Shown piece after piece: positions 17,600 through 26,353 of a stretch of DNA of 38,487 nucleotides. The DNA lies in NCBI GenBank assembly GCA_035403225.1, contig DAONET010000023.1, forward strand, positions 1-38,487, given 5' to 3'. Numbering within the stretch: position 1 is the stretch's first letter; the number at the start of each line of letters is the position of its first letter. This DNA is from DAIRDK01 sp035403225. Its GTDB lineage: Bacteria; Bacteroidota; Bacteroidia; Bacteroidales; FEN-979. The notes under the pieces are model-generated. The model did no database searches. It was not told the DNA's origin and saw only the letters and a program-made list of their open reading frames with translations. Made by a program: the position numbers and the translations under genes.

Positions 17600-19749
17600 C
17601 AGAGAAGAGATATGATGATGTCATCGCCCGGGAACTGGGTCTTGGCATCTCTTTTGTAAAGAATACGATCGGGCTACTGGAGAGTGGCGCCACCATTCCG
17701 TTCATCGCGCGGTACCGCAAGGAGATGACCGGCAGCATGGATGAGGTGGTGATCGCATCGATCCGCGACAGGTTGCAACAACTGAAAGATCTGGATGCCC
17801 GGCGCGAAGCCATCATCAAGTCGCTCACCGAGCAGGAGAAGCTGACCCCCGAACTGGAGAAGGCAGTTGCCGAATGTGCTACCATGGCGGAGTTGGAAGA
17901 TATTTATCTCCCATACCGGCCGAAACGCAAGACACGAGCCACCATGGCGCGTGAAAAGGGACTGGAACCGCTGGCTCAGCTGGTGATGTCGCAGAAGTAT
18001 GATGACATTGAAGAGAGGGCCGGTTCATTTGTCGATCCTGAAAAGGGAGTGGAGACGGTGGAAGCGGCCATCAACGGCGCCAGCGACATCATCGCCGAAT
18101 GGGTTAACGAAGATGGTTTCACGCGAAAGAAAATGCGTAACCTGTTCCAGCGCGAGTCGCTGCTGATCGCCAAGGTGGTCAAAGGAAAAGAAGAAGAAGC
18201 CGCGAACTACCGTTCTTATTTCGAACATCATGAGTTGCTGTCAAAGGCGCCGTCGCACCGGATCCTGGCCATCCTTAGGGGCGAGAACGAGTCGTTTCTG
18301 AAGATGAGTATCGAAGTCGATGAGCCGAAAGCCATAGAGATGACGGGAAGGTCCTTTGTCAAATCGGGCAATGCCTCCGGTAAGATTGTGGAGAAGGCGG
18401 TGGCTGACGGATGTAAAAGGTTGTTGTTTCCTTCGATGGAGACTGAGATGCGTCAGTGGGCGAAGCAGAAAGCCGATGAGGAAGCTATCCGGGTGTTCAC
18501 CGGTAATGTTCGTCAGCTGCTGATGGCGCCTCCGCTGGGGCAGAAGAATGTCCTGGCCATCGATCCCGGCTTTCGGACCGGTTGTAAGGTTGTTTGTCTC
18601 GACCGGCAAGGGAAGCTGATCCACAACGAAACCATCTATCCTCATCCTCCTCAGAGCCAGGTGAAAGAGGCTGTGAACAAGATACAATACCTGGTAAATG
18701 CGTATAAGATTGAAGCCATTGCCATCGGGAATGGGACAGCCGGGCGCGAGACAGAACGGTTGATCCGTTCTATCCGTTTCGAGCGTGATCTGATCGCCCT
18801 CGCCGTGAACGAAAGCGGCGCCTCGGTGTATTCTGCCTCGGCGGTGGCCCGGAAGGAATTTCCGGATTATGATGTCACAGTCAGGGGCGCCGTCTCCATC
18901 GGCCGACGGTTGATGGATCCTCTGGCGGAGTTGGTCAAGATCGATCCGAAATCCATTGGCGTAGGGCAGTATCAGCACGATGTTGATCAGCCTGCCCTGC
19001 AGAAGAGCTTACAGGATACGGTGATGAGCTGCGTCAACCAGGTAGGAGTGGAGGTGAACACGGCCAGTGAAGAACTGCTGACTTATGTCTCGGGCGTGGG
19101 ACCTGTACTGGCTCGTAACATCATCTCCTACCGTAACGAAAACGGGCCTTTCCCTTCACGGAATGCCCTGAAGAAAGTGACCCGGTTCGGAGATAAAGCC
19201 TTTGAACAGGCTGCCGGCTTCCTTCGTGTAAGAGACGGGAAGAACCCGCTGGATGCCAGTGCTGTTCACCCCGAAAGCTACCATGTAGTCGACCATATGG
19301 CCCGGAAGCTTCAATGCTCCGTCGCTGACCTGATCAGCAGTGACGAGCTACGAAACAAGCTGAAACCGGAAGAATTTGCCGATGATAAAATCGGTCTTCC
19401 CACCTTGCAGGATATCATGCAGGAGCTGGCCAAACCGGGACGCGACCCGCGTCAGCAGTTCGAGATCTTTGAGTTCTCGAAGGACGTTCACACCATCAAT
19501 GACCTGCATCCCGGCATGCGGCTTCCGGGCATCGTGACCAATATCACGGCTTTCGGCGCCTTCGTGGATATCGGGGTGCATCAGGACGGGCTGGTACATA
19601 TCAGCCAGATGGCCGGTACATTCGTTAAAGATCCCAACAGCGTAGTCAAACTGAATCAAAAAGTCATGGTGGAAGTGATGGATGTGGATATCGACCGCAA
19701 AAGGATTCAGCTTACCATGAAAAACATTCAAAATAAAAGCGGGATTTGA
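17596..19749 (+). CDS. tex: Tex-family RNA-binding transcription accessory protein
   Basis: A cytoplasmic nucleic-acid-binding factor of 717 residues, close to the usual Tex length. The helical Tex N-terminal region (GATIPFIARYRKEMTGSMDE) is followed by a YqgF/RNase H-like domain from about residue 318 (VLAIDPGFRTG), helix-hairpin-helix segments around 470-560 (NTASEELLTYVSGVGPVLA) and a C-terminal S1 domain from about 636 (GIVTNITAFGAFVDIG). It starts within the stop of the secreted-protein gene upstream (ATGA overlap), an unusual coupling of a housekeeping factor with surface cargo. Confidence 0.96.
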   Translation: MTEKRYDDVIARELGLGISFVKNTIGLLESGATIPFIARYRKEMTGSMDEVVIASIRDRLQQLKDLDARREAIIKSLTEQEKLTPELEKAVAECATMAELEDIYLPYRPKRKTRATMAREKGLEPLAQLVMSQKYDDIEERAGSFVDPEKGVETVEAAINGASDIIAEWVNEDGFTRKKMRNLFQRESLLIAKVVKGKEEEAANYRSYFEHHELLSKAPSHRILAILRGENESFLKMSIEVDEPKAIEMTGRSFVKSGNASGKIVEKAVADGCKRLLFPSMETEMRQWAKQKADEEAIRVFTGNVRQLLMAPPLGQKNVLAIDPGFRTGCKVVCLDRQGKLIHNETIYPHPPQSQVKEAVNKIQYLVNAYKIEAIAIGNGTAGRETERLIRSIRFERDLIALAVNESGASVYSASAVARKEFPDYDVTVRGAVSIGRRLMDPLAELVKIDPKSIGVGQYQHDVDQPALQKSLQDTVMSCVNQVGVEVNTASEELLTYVSGVGPVLARNIISYRNENGPFPSRNALKKVTRFGDKAFEQAAGFLRVRDGKNPLDASAVHPESYHVVDHMARKLQCSVADLISSDELRNKLKPEEFADDKIGLPTLQDIMQELAKPGRDPRQQFEIFEFSKDVHTINDLHPGMRLPGIVTNITAFGAFVDIGVHQDGLVHISQMAGTFVKDPNSVVKLNQKVMVEVMDVDIDRKRIQLTMKNIQNKSGI

Positions 19750-19763
19750 CCGTTCTTACTGTC

Positions 19764-20477
19764 ATGAAAAGAAGTTTACTTATTCTGACGGTTTTACTCG
19801 TGACAGGGCTGTCGAAGCCTGTTTTCTCACAGTGGATGTACGGTGCATTCAGTACAGGCCTCAATCTTACGCAGGTTGATGGCGATGAAGAATACGGATA
19901 CAAGAAGTTCGGTTTCACCGGCGGGCCTTCGGTCATCAAGCCTTTCGGTAAAAACCGCAACTGGTCGGTCACCATGGAGCTGCTCTTCTCCATGAAGGGG
20001 AGCCGGCAACGTTCGGATTTTTCTCCTGCTGATTCCATCGCGGATTCTTTAAGCTATTATGATGGGTACAAGCTGGATCTGAACTATGTAGAGATCCCGT
20101 TGTTGGTGCATTATACCGATAAAAAAATGATTGCCGCGGGCGTAGGCTTCTCCTATGGTCAGCGAGTGGGATACAAAGAGCTGGAGGATCACAACGATAT
20201 CACCGGGTGGCGTCATGTGGATACGGCGGCCTGCCCGTACGAGAATGTCGATCTCTCTGTCATCGCGGATCTGAGGATCCGGCTGTATAAACGCTTATGG
20301 CTCAATGGCCGTTTTACCTATTCCATGCTCCCGATCCGGACACGCGAGTTTGTCGTCGCCGGCACGCCGGACGATGTGAAGTGGACCCGGAAACAATACA
20401 ACAACGTCATTTCTATTCGGTTGACGTATATTTTCAACGAACCGCTTCCCTTTAAAAACAAGAAAAAGACGAATTAA
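19764..20477 (+). CDS. Outer-membrane beta-barrel protein (PorT/OmpW-like type)
   Basis: A 237-residue exported protein with signal peptide MKRSLLILTVLLVTG ending VFSQ; the ATG at 19764 is preferred over an upstream TTG frame start that overlaps tex. The mature chain has alternating hydrophobic strands, an early GxxxGLNLTQVDGDE-type motif and a final strand ending in IRLTYIF, typical of small Bacteroidota outer-membrane barrels. It follows tex by 14 bases. Its stop overlaps the stop of the convergent minus-strand gene. The specific function is not known. Confidence 0.75.
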   Translation: MKRSLLILTVLLVTGLSKPVFSQWMYGAFSTGLNLTQVDGDEEYGYKKFGFTGGPSVIKPFGKNRNWSVTMELLFSMKGSRQRSDFSPADSIADSLSYYDGYKLDLNYVEIPLLVHYTDKKMIAAGVGFSYGQRVGYKELEDHNDITGWRHVDTAACPYENVDLSVIADLRIRLYKRLWLNGRFTYSMLPIRTREFVVAGTPDDVKWTRKQYNNVISIRLTYIFNEPLPFKNKKKTN

Positions 20478-21634
20478 TCCGGCATCTGACCGGTGTAGTC
20501 GATCACCAGGATGCGGAGTTCCGCCGACGCTGCCATCTCCCTGATCGCTTTTTCCATACCTTCGTGATCATCGTACCGTGCCCGGACGATGTGCCGTTCA
20601 TAACCTTGTAACGTGAGGTTCAGTGTGCCCGGCATGATTTTCTGCCGGCCGGTGGTGGCGGCCATCCCGTTCTCCAGCAGGACGATCTTCAGGGGGATCT
20701 TTCTCAAGGCAGCTTCCAGCAGTCCGTAAGTGCCCGCCGAGATGAAGGAGAAGTCGCCACTGATGGCCCAAACATTACGGAACCCCGATAACCAGGCTCC
20801 CATGGCGAGCGGGATACTTCCTCCCATATACGTCACGATATCTATACATTGCCAGGGGTCGGCCGCAAATTGGCTGGAGACACCGGTTTCGCCGGTCACA
20901 AAGTCACCCCGGTATTTTTTAAAGATTTCGAAGAACGGTTGATAACCGATGACCGTGTTTTTCCAGTTCTCTGATGTGTCGCGTGGCACCACCGGCATCG
21001 CGGGTGACTGGATGCTGCGCCATTCTTCTCCTTTCATCTTCGCCCTGTAAACCTGTTCCTGGTACGCATTGAACAGGGGAGACAGGATGTGGAGGAAGGG
21101 ATTTTTGGTATACACCGCACAGGTCTGGGTGGCCAGCGGGGTATAAGAGGATTCTTTGTCCATGTCGCCGGCATCGAAGATCAGTGCGTAAGGCAGTCCG
21201 CTTTTCTCCGACATGGCGAAGGCCTTGTGTACGTCCTCATAGGCGGTGGCGGGGGTGGCAAAGAAGTTGGGCATACCGATGCCGTCGAGAAAGGGACGGG
21301 CTTCGATGATGCTGTCGGAATGCCGGCCGCCATGGTCTTCGCTGATGATCACGACCATCCCGGCATTGACTCCGCAACGAAGGGAATCAGAGACGCTGTT
21401 CCCTGCCTTCATGATCCCGTGAGTCTTGAACAGACAGGCGGATCTGCCACCGGTGACAGCTGTCCCGTGAGCAACCGTGTAAGCCACTTCTTCGTGGAAT
21501 GAAACGAACCCGGGCCGGCCTGTCAGCCTGCCATAGGCTCTGTAAACGGCGCTCCCGCCGAATCCCGGGACATAGGTCACTTCCGTGACGGATGCATCGT
21601 GCAGGGCCTGAGAGATGATTTCTGCAACAGTCAT
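20474..21634 (-). CDS. Thiamine-diphosphate enzyme, IorA-like, lacking ferredoxin domain
   Basis: A 386-residue ThDP-dependent enzyme, probably a 2-oxoacid decarboxylase or oxidoreductase subunit. The N-terminal pyrimidine-binding half has the expected glutamates (E48-E49 in SFHEEVAYTVAHG) and an IorA-like stretch (IISEDHGGRHSD). The C-terminal half has the ThDP/Mg motif, with GD at 293-294 and N322, and the IorA-like ENGMAATTGRQ. Indolepyruvate ferredoxin oxidoreductase alpha subunits are about 600 residues and end in a Cys-rich 4Fe-4S ferredoxin domain; that part is absent, and no beta subunit is near. Phosphonopyruvate or sulfopyruvate decarboxylase-like chemistry is an alternative. It starts 3 bases after the NlpC gene. 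Confidence 0.8.
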   Translation of the reverse strand: MTVAEIISQALHDASVTEVTYVPGFGGSAVYRAYGRLTGRPGFVSFHEEVAYTVAHGTAVTGGRSACLFKTHGIMKAGNSVSDSLRCGVNAGMVVIISEDHGGRHSDSIIEARPFLDGIGMPNFFATPATAYEDVHKAFAMSEKSGLPYALIFDAGDMDKESSYTPLATQTCAVYTKNPFLHILSPLFNAYQEQVYRAKMKGEEWRSIQSPAMPVVPRDTSENWKNTVIGYQPFFEIFKKYRGDFVTGETGVSSQFAADPWQCIDIVTYMGGSIPLAMGAWLSGFRNVWAISGDFSFISAGTYGLLEAALRKIPLKIVLLENGMAATTGRQKIMPGTLNLTLQGYERHIVRARYDDHEGMEKAIREMAASAELRILVIDYTGQMPD

Positions 21635-21637
21635 ACT

Positions 21638-22447
21638 TTATACCACACGTTTTATAACCCTCAGCTTATGCGTATACTTTTCTTCTTTCCCACTGAAGAT
21701 CCCCTCATGGTCGATGGGATCGATGCGGACTTGGCCTGAACAGTGGATGACATGAGTGCGGTCGATGAGGATCCCGGCATGGATGATCTGTCCTTCTTCA
21801 TTATCGAAGAAAACGAGGTCACCGGGTTCCGATTCATCGAGGAGGCTGACCACTTCGCCCTGGGTAGCCTGTTGCGAGGCATCACGGAGCAGCTTGATCT
21901 TTTTCATTTTGTACACCATCTGGACGTAACCGGAACAGTCGAGTCCGAAGGGCGACCTCCCGCCCCACAGGTAAGGAGCATGCATGTAAATCCCGGCATC
22001 ATCCAGGATACTCTGTTTGGCCATGAGGATCTCCTGCGGCGATTCCGCTTCTTCAAGCAGCGTGCTGTCAGAGACCTGCCCTTCATACAGATAGTTCTCG
22101 CCGTTGATGGTGAAGTATTGTGCTTCGATACCGGGCAATGAGCTGCCAAGGAGCACCGGGAAGAACTCTTTCGTGGTCTCGTTCCGGATCATCTGCACGA
22201 GGTCCGACACACAAGGGGTATCGGCATTGAAGATCCGCAGAAATTCTTCTTCTTCCAGGGGAGTGGATTGACGTTCATCGATCCATCCTTCGTAATCATC
22301 ATACGACGTTCTGATCTTCAGCCATCCCTGGTAGTGATCAAGGATACGGTAAAGTTCTCCGAAGAGCAACTGTGAAGTCATCTCTGCGCGATGCGAGGCT
22401 TCGTTTCTGACAGCGATGGCACATTGAAGGCAAATTCCAAAATGCAT
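21638..22447 (-). CDS. NlpC/P60 peptidase with N-terminal SH3-like region (YkfC-like)
   Basis: A 269-residue cysteine peptidase. The frame is open to 22771, but that extension overlaps feoB and the small Cys-rich gene and is not protein-like; the ATG at 22447 begins a bacterial SH3-like region (VRNEASHRAEMTSQLLFGE, then DDYEGWID). The NlpC domain follows from about 145, with catalytic Cys171 (LDCSGYVQ), His223 (IHAGI) and a third polar residue, His235. There is no signal peptide, so it is likely cytosolic, fitting the gamma-D-glutamyl-diamino acid endopeptidases that recycle peptidoglycan peptides. Confidence 0.88.
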   Translation of the reverse strand: MHFGICLQCAIAVRNEASHRAEMTSQLLFGELYRILDHYQGWLKIRTSYDDYEGWIDERQSTPLEEEEFLRIFNADTPCVSDLVQMIRNETTKEFFPVLLGSSLPGIEAQYFTINGENYLYEGQVSDSTLLEEAESPQEILMAKQSILDDAGIYMHAPYLWGGRSPFGLDCSGYVQMVYKMKKIKLLRDASQQATQGEVVSLLDESEPGDLVFFDNEEGQIIHAGILIDRTHVIHCSGQVRIDPIDHEGIFSGKEEKYTHKLRVIKRVV

Positions 22448-22506
22448 GACGGGATGTTTAAGGATGCTAAGGTAAGAAGAAGTTGGCAGGGCAGCAAGTT
22501 CGGCCT

Positions 22507-22677
22507 TTACCGGTCTTTCTTTTTCTGTTCTTTCAGCTTCTCCAGCGGACAACCGTCGCACGACATGCCGCATCCGTCGCACTTCCGGAGCGGGTTCCGG
22601 AAATACCGGATGATGCGGGCCACCGCGATTCCTGCGGCGATAGCGACAATAACAGCTACGATGATGATCTGGTACAT
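22507..22677 (-). CDS. FeoB-associated Cys-rich membrane peptide
   Basis: A 56-residue protein with an N-terminal transmembrane helix (MYQIIIVAVIVAIAAGIAVA), a short basic segment, a four-cysteine motif (CDGCGMSCDGC) and a charged Lys-rich tail. It starts 3 bases after the feoB stop. Small proteins of this build are known next to feoB in many genomes (FeoB-associated Cys-rich membrane protein family). Proposed roles are binding iron or aiding FeoB at the membrane; the exact function is not settled. The cysteines lie on the side after the helix, probably cytoplasmic. Confidence 0.88.
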   Translation of the reverse strand: MYQIIIVAVIVAIAAGIAVARIIRYFRNPLRKCDGCGMSCDGCPLEKLKEQKKKDR

Positions 22678-22680
22678 GAC

Positions 22681-25077
22681 TTATCCTCCTATCAGGGTCC
22701 CGATACTGAATACTGCGAACGAAAGGATCCAGGCCAGGGCTGTGGTGTATAACATGAGGAACAGCGCCCATTTCCAGCTTCCCGATTCTTTGGTTACCGC
22801 GGTGATCACTGCCACACAGGGCATGTAGATTAAGATGAACAGGAGATAAGAAACACCGACAAGCGGGGTGAACAGCTTTTGCGATACCTTGGGACCTGAG
22901 GTATAGGTTGCTTCGCTGACAGCCTGTTTCAGGTTCTGGGAATGATCGGGATGGTCAGCCTGAAAGAGTTGACCCATGGTGCTGACGATCACTTCTTTGG
23001 CGGCGGCGCCGGTAATCAGGCTGACACCCATCCGCCAATCGAACCCCAACGGCTTGATCACCGGCTCAATGAACCGTCCTGCCTGCGCGATATACGATTG
23101 CTCCAACCGTTGTTGTGGCGGGACATCCTTACCGGCAGGGAAGTATTCCAGGGCCCAAATCAGGATGACGGCCACCAGGATGACTCCGCCCATCTTTCTC
23201 AGGTAATGTTGCGCCTTTTCCCACATGTGACGGGAAGCTACTTTCAGGGTGGGGATACGGTAGGGAGGAAGCTCGAGGACAAACGGCGCCTCCTTGCTTT
23301 TAAAGATCGTTTTTTTGAAAAGGAGGGAAATGACGACAGCCAGAAAGATACCGGTAAGATACAACCCGAAGATGACCGTCCCGGCATGATCGGGGAAGAC
23401 AGCGCCGGCAATCAGCAGGTATACCGGCAGACGGGCGCTGCACGACATAAAGGGGTTGATCAGCATGGTAGCCAGCCGGTCATTGCGGTCACGGAGCGTA
23501 CGCGAGGCCATGATGCCCGGTACATTGCAGCCAAAGCCCATGATGAGTGGGATGAACGACTGACCGTGAAGCCCCATCGTGTGCATCAGGCGATCCATGA
23601 TGAAGGCGGCCCGGGCCATGTATCCCGTATCTTCCATCACGGCAATGAAAAAGAAGAGGATCAGGATGTTGGGCAGGAAAACAATGACGCTGCCGACCCC
23701 GTTGATCACCCCGTCGGTGAGAAGATCACGCAACGGCCCGTCAGCCATAGTCGAGCGAACCATTTCTCCCATCCACGATACCCCCATGGCGATCCATTGT
23801 TTCGGGTATTCGCCCAGGGTAAAGGTAGATTGGAACATCAGCCAGAGGAAAAAAATGAAGATCGGGAAACCCAGGATACGGTTGGTGAGGATCGCGTCGA
23901 TACGGTCGCTCATGCTTTTCCGGGGATGGCCGGCAGGATTCTCTTTCAACGACTCGTGAAGGGCTCCGGTAATGAATCCGTATTTGGCATCCGAAACCAG
24001 CGTGGCTGAATCTTCGTGGTAGATCTGCTGAAGACGGGATATCTCTTTCCCCGCCGTCTCCATCACCATCCCGGCGTTGCTGCCCGCCGACAAGAGAGAG
24101 GTTATCTCGGGATCTTTGTCGAGTAGCTTAACCGCGAAATAACGGTACGCCACATTCAGGGCCGAAGTGGTATCTTTCCGCATCTCGTGCTGGATCTTCT
24201 GAAGCGATCTTTCCAACTCGGAACCGTAATTGATGTGGATGTGCCGGAGGACGGGATTCCGGTCTTCGTAAACACTGATCACGGTCTGAAACAGCTCTTT
24301 TACCCCTGTCCCTTTTGAACTGACCAATGGGACGATGGGAATCCCCAACAGGTCTCCCAGTTTCCGGTAATCGAGCACATCACCGCGACGCTCCAGCTCA
24401 TCATACATGTTCAACCCGATCACTACCCGGATATCCATGTCAATAAGCTGGGTGGTGAGATAAAGGTTCCGTTCCAGGTTCGAAGCATCCACAATGTTCA
24501 CCACTACGTCAGGCATCGCGGTGAAAATATGCTTGCGGACAAACCTTTCTTCCGGCGAGAAGGCCGACAACGAATAGGTGCCCGGCAGATCGGTGATGTT
24601 AAAGAGGTAACCATCCTGCCGGTAGGTGGCTGTCTTTGAATCGACGGTGACACCGCTGAAGTTACCCACATGCTCATGCGACCCGGAAGCGTAGTTGAAG
24701 AAGGTGGTTTTCCCGCAATTCGGGTTGCCGACCAGCGCCACATCGATCGTGTTCCCTTTGACGGCCGGAGTTTTGGCCAGCAACTCCCGCGGCAGGGTGC
24801 CATGGTATCTGCCGATGAGTTCCAGCACTTCCTTCTCTTGATCCGCCTCTTTATCTGTCACCACTTCGATCAGCATCGCTTCGTTTTTCCGAAGCGATAC
24901 ATGGTAGCCCATGATCTTATACTCGATGGGATCCTGTAACGGTGCTGCCTTCACTACCGTGACTTCCTTACCCCGGACAAATCCCATCTCCGTAATTCGT
25001 TTACGGAATGCTCCCCGTCCGCGGATCTTTACGATCAGCCCGGATTCTCCTTCCGGAAGTTCAGCCAGTGTAGACAT
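22681..25077 (-). CDS. feoB: FeoA-FeoB fusion ferrous iron transporter
   Basis: A 798-residue inner-membrane Fe(II) importer. Residues 1-75 are a FeoA-type SH3 domain, fused to FeoB as is common in Bacteroidota. The GTPase domain shows G1 GNPNCGKTT (117-125), a threonine in SGVTV for G2, DLPG (163-166) for G3 and NMYD (223-226) for G4. After a helical insertion come two gate regions with paired cysteine motifs (GFGCNVPG and SCSARLP) and the multi-helix membrane core. It has its own promoter-like motif upstream and is followed at once by the Cys-rich peptide gene. No clear Fur box was recognised. Confidence 0.97.
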   Translation of the reverse strand: MSTLAELPEGESGLIVKIRGRGAFRKRITEMGFVRGKEVTVVKAAPLQDPIEYKIMGYHVSLRKNEAMLIEVVTDKEADQEKEVLELIGRYHGTLPRELLAKTPAVKGNTIDVALVGNPNCGKTTFFNYASGSHEHVGNFSGVTVDSKTATYRQDGYLFNITDLPGTYSLSAFSPEERFVRKHIFTAMPDVVVNIVDASNLERNLYLTTQLIDMDIRVVIGLNMYDELERRGDVLDYRKLGDLLGIPIVPLVSSKGTGVKELFQTVISVYEDRNPVLRHIHINYGSELERSLQKIQHEMRKDTTSALNVAYRYFAVKLLDKDPEITSLLSAGSNAGMVMETAGKEISRLQQIYHEDSATLVSDAKYGFITGALHESLKENPAGHPRKSMSDRIDAILTNRILGFPIFIFFLWLMFQSTFTLGEYPKQWIAMGVSWMGEMVRSTMADGPLRDLLTDGVINGVGSVIVFLPNILILFFFIAVMEDTGYMARAAFIMDRLMHTMGLHGQSFIPLIMGFGCNVPGIMASRTLRDRNDRLATMLINPFMSCSARLPVYLLIAGAVFPDHAGTVIFGLYLTGIFLAVVISLLFKKTIFKSKEAPFVLELPPYRIPTLKVASRHMWEKAQHYLRKMGGVILVAVILIWALEYFPAGKDVPPQQRLEQSYIAQAGRFIEPVIKPLGFDWRMGVSLITGAAAKEVIVSTMGQLFQADHPDHSQNLKQAVSEATYTSGPKVSQKLFTPLVGVSYLLFILIYMPCVAVITAVTKESGSWKWALFLMLYTTALAWILSFAVFSIGTLIGG

Positions 25078-25101
25078 TTATTTAGACCAATTAAACAAAT
25101 A

Positions 25102-25130
25102 CAAAGGTACGGTTTTTCTTTTAGTACCGT
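25102..25130 (-). promoter_or_regulatory. Candidate feoAB promoter with small inverted repeat
   Basis: On the minus strand TACCTTTG (25102-25109) matches TAnnTTTG and lies 24 bases before the feoAB ATG. Just upstream an inverted repeat ACGGT/ACCGT (25109-25113 and 25126-25130) overlaps the edge of the -7 element and could be a weak stem after the WbqC-like gene or a regulator site. No -33 match. Confidence 0.4.
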
Positions 25131-25139
25131 GGAATGTGT

Positions 25140-25754
25140 CTATAGATTTTTCAAATAGTCTGATGCGCCGGGTCCCAGGCAGAAGATCAGGTCGAGGGAA
25201 GAGAGGTTCTGCAGAAACCCGTATCGTTCGGTAAAGGGTTGTGTATATTCGGGAAACGGAGCCGGCAATATCTGCTTTTTAGCCACCAAAATATCGCGTT
25301 GATCATCCATACCGACCGGTTCATGACTATATTCGTTGGTGATCGTGATTTCCTTGTTGAGGTGAAAGATGTCGAATAACTTGTACAGTATTTCCAGGTT
25401 CAGGTCGAACAGAAAGTGATATTTTTTTTCGAAGAAGGGGATCACCTCATCGATGTAGTAAAGCAGGTAAGGCGATTTGTTATACGCTGATGTGATGGAA
25501 CGAAGATGGATCTTTTGCCAGGGAATATCGTCCCCGATGCGGATATCTTTTGTCTGTGTGTGATTCCCGTTGGTCTTGATGACCGGGATAGTAAGTTTCT
25601 GCCGGAGGTTGGGACCGGCTATTTCGTAATGGTTACGGTACGTTTGTTTGGTGTAGGTCTCATGTGCTTCGACCGTCACTTTTTCTGCTTTCATGCAAGC
25701 CGACATGTATTGTATCGGTGGAAAGCAGGAAGTGGAAGTCAGGAGGCAGGCCAT
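25140..25754 (-). CDS. WbqC-like family protein
   Basis: A 204-residue cytosolic protein resembling the WbqC family. Supporting features are the early FPPIQYMSA motif, YTKQTYRNHYEI, a LTIPV strand, HLRSITSAYNKSPYLLYY and FDLNLEILYKLFDIF, in the order expected for that family. Members often sit in polysaccharide or glycosylation clusters and may act in modified-sugar synthesis; the reaction is not established. The start at 25754 gives the family's hydrophobic first strand (LLTSTSCF). It follows the thioredoxin-like gene by 33 bases and precedes feoAB. Confidence 0.8.
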   Translation of the reverse strand: MACLLTSTSCFPPIQYMSACMKAEKVTVEAHETYTKQTYRNHYEIAGPNLRQKLTIPVIKTNGNHTQTKDIRIGDDIPWQKIHLRSITSAYNKSPYLLYYIDEVIPFFEKKYHFLFDLNLEILYKLFDIFHLNKEITITNEYSHEPVGMDDQRDILVAKKQILPAPFPEYTQPFTERYGFLQNLSSLDLIFCLGPGASDYLKNL

Positions 25755-25787
25755 GATCGCCGGAGATGGGGAACGAAACGCGCCCCG

Positions 25788-26285
25788 TTATTGAACTTTT
25801 AAAAAATCTTTGATATTCTGAATGTAATTTTCTTTAGGCTGAGCGCCGACCGACATCTGGGGTTTCCCTTCTTTCGGGATATACATGATCGCAGGGATTG
25901 AACGGATCTGGAAAGTAGCCGACAACTCACGTTCCTTGTCGGTGTTCACTTTATAGAATTTGACCTTGCCTTTGTAAGTCTTGGCCAGTTCTTCCATGAT
26001 GGGAGCTACCATGCGGCAGGGACGGCACCAGTCGGCATAGAAGTCGATGATACAGGGAACTTTGCCTTTATAATTCCAGCTGTCGGGATTCTTCTGGTAA
26101 TCCCAGATCTGTTTGCGGAATTCTTCGGTGGTGAGATAAACCACCGTCCCTTCATTTTCGTTGGCAGGGGAAACAGCAGAGGTGGTGGAGTTGCTTACGC
26201 TGTCATTTCCGGGTTTATTATTTCCGGCACAACCATTCATCACGAATGCTGAGAGGAAGAGAATGATCAAAGAGGCCTTTTTCAT
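25788..26285 (-). CDS. Thioredoxin-fold lipoprotein
   Basis: A 165-residue exported thiol-disulfide protein. The start at 26285 (MKKASLIILFLSAF) gives a canonical lipoprotein signal ending NGC; an ATG three codons upstream (26294) is also possible. A Ser/Asn/Thr-rich linker leads to a thioredoxin domain with the active site WCRPC, the cis-proline context RSIPAI and conserved KVNTD. It would act in the periplasm, perhaps in disulfide exchange or cytochrome maturation. It is the first gene of the minus-strand run leading to feoAB. Confidence 0.88.
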   Translation of the reverse strand: MKKASLIILFLSAFVMNGCAGNNKPGNDSVSNSTTSAVSPANENEGTVVYLTTEEFRKQIWDYQKNPDSWNYKGKVPCIIDFYADWCRPCRMVAPIMEELAKTYKGKVKFYKVNTDKERELSATFQIRSIPAIMYIPKEGKPQMSVGAQPKENYIQNIKDFLKVQ

Positions 26286-26353
26286 GGTCTGCATTTTTTA
26301 TAGCTGCAAAATTACATGTTTTTCAGATAGGAATCGCTGCCGGGGTCTTATAG

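Noticed and set aside
20474..21634. Frameshifted or truncated iorA pseudogene
   Set aside because: Both ThDP-binding halves look intact and the frame is uninterrupted; absence of the ferredoxin domain is better read as a family variant.
22448..22771. N-terminal extension of the NlpC/P60 protein
   Set aside because: It overlaps the feoB 3' end and the Cys-rich peptide gene in another frame and reads as Arg/His/Pro-rich noise; the SH3-like region begins at the ATG at 22447.
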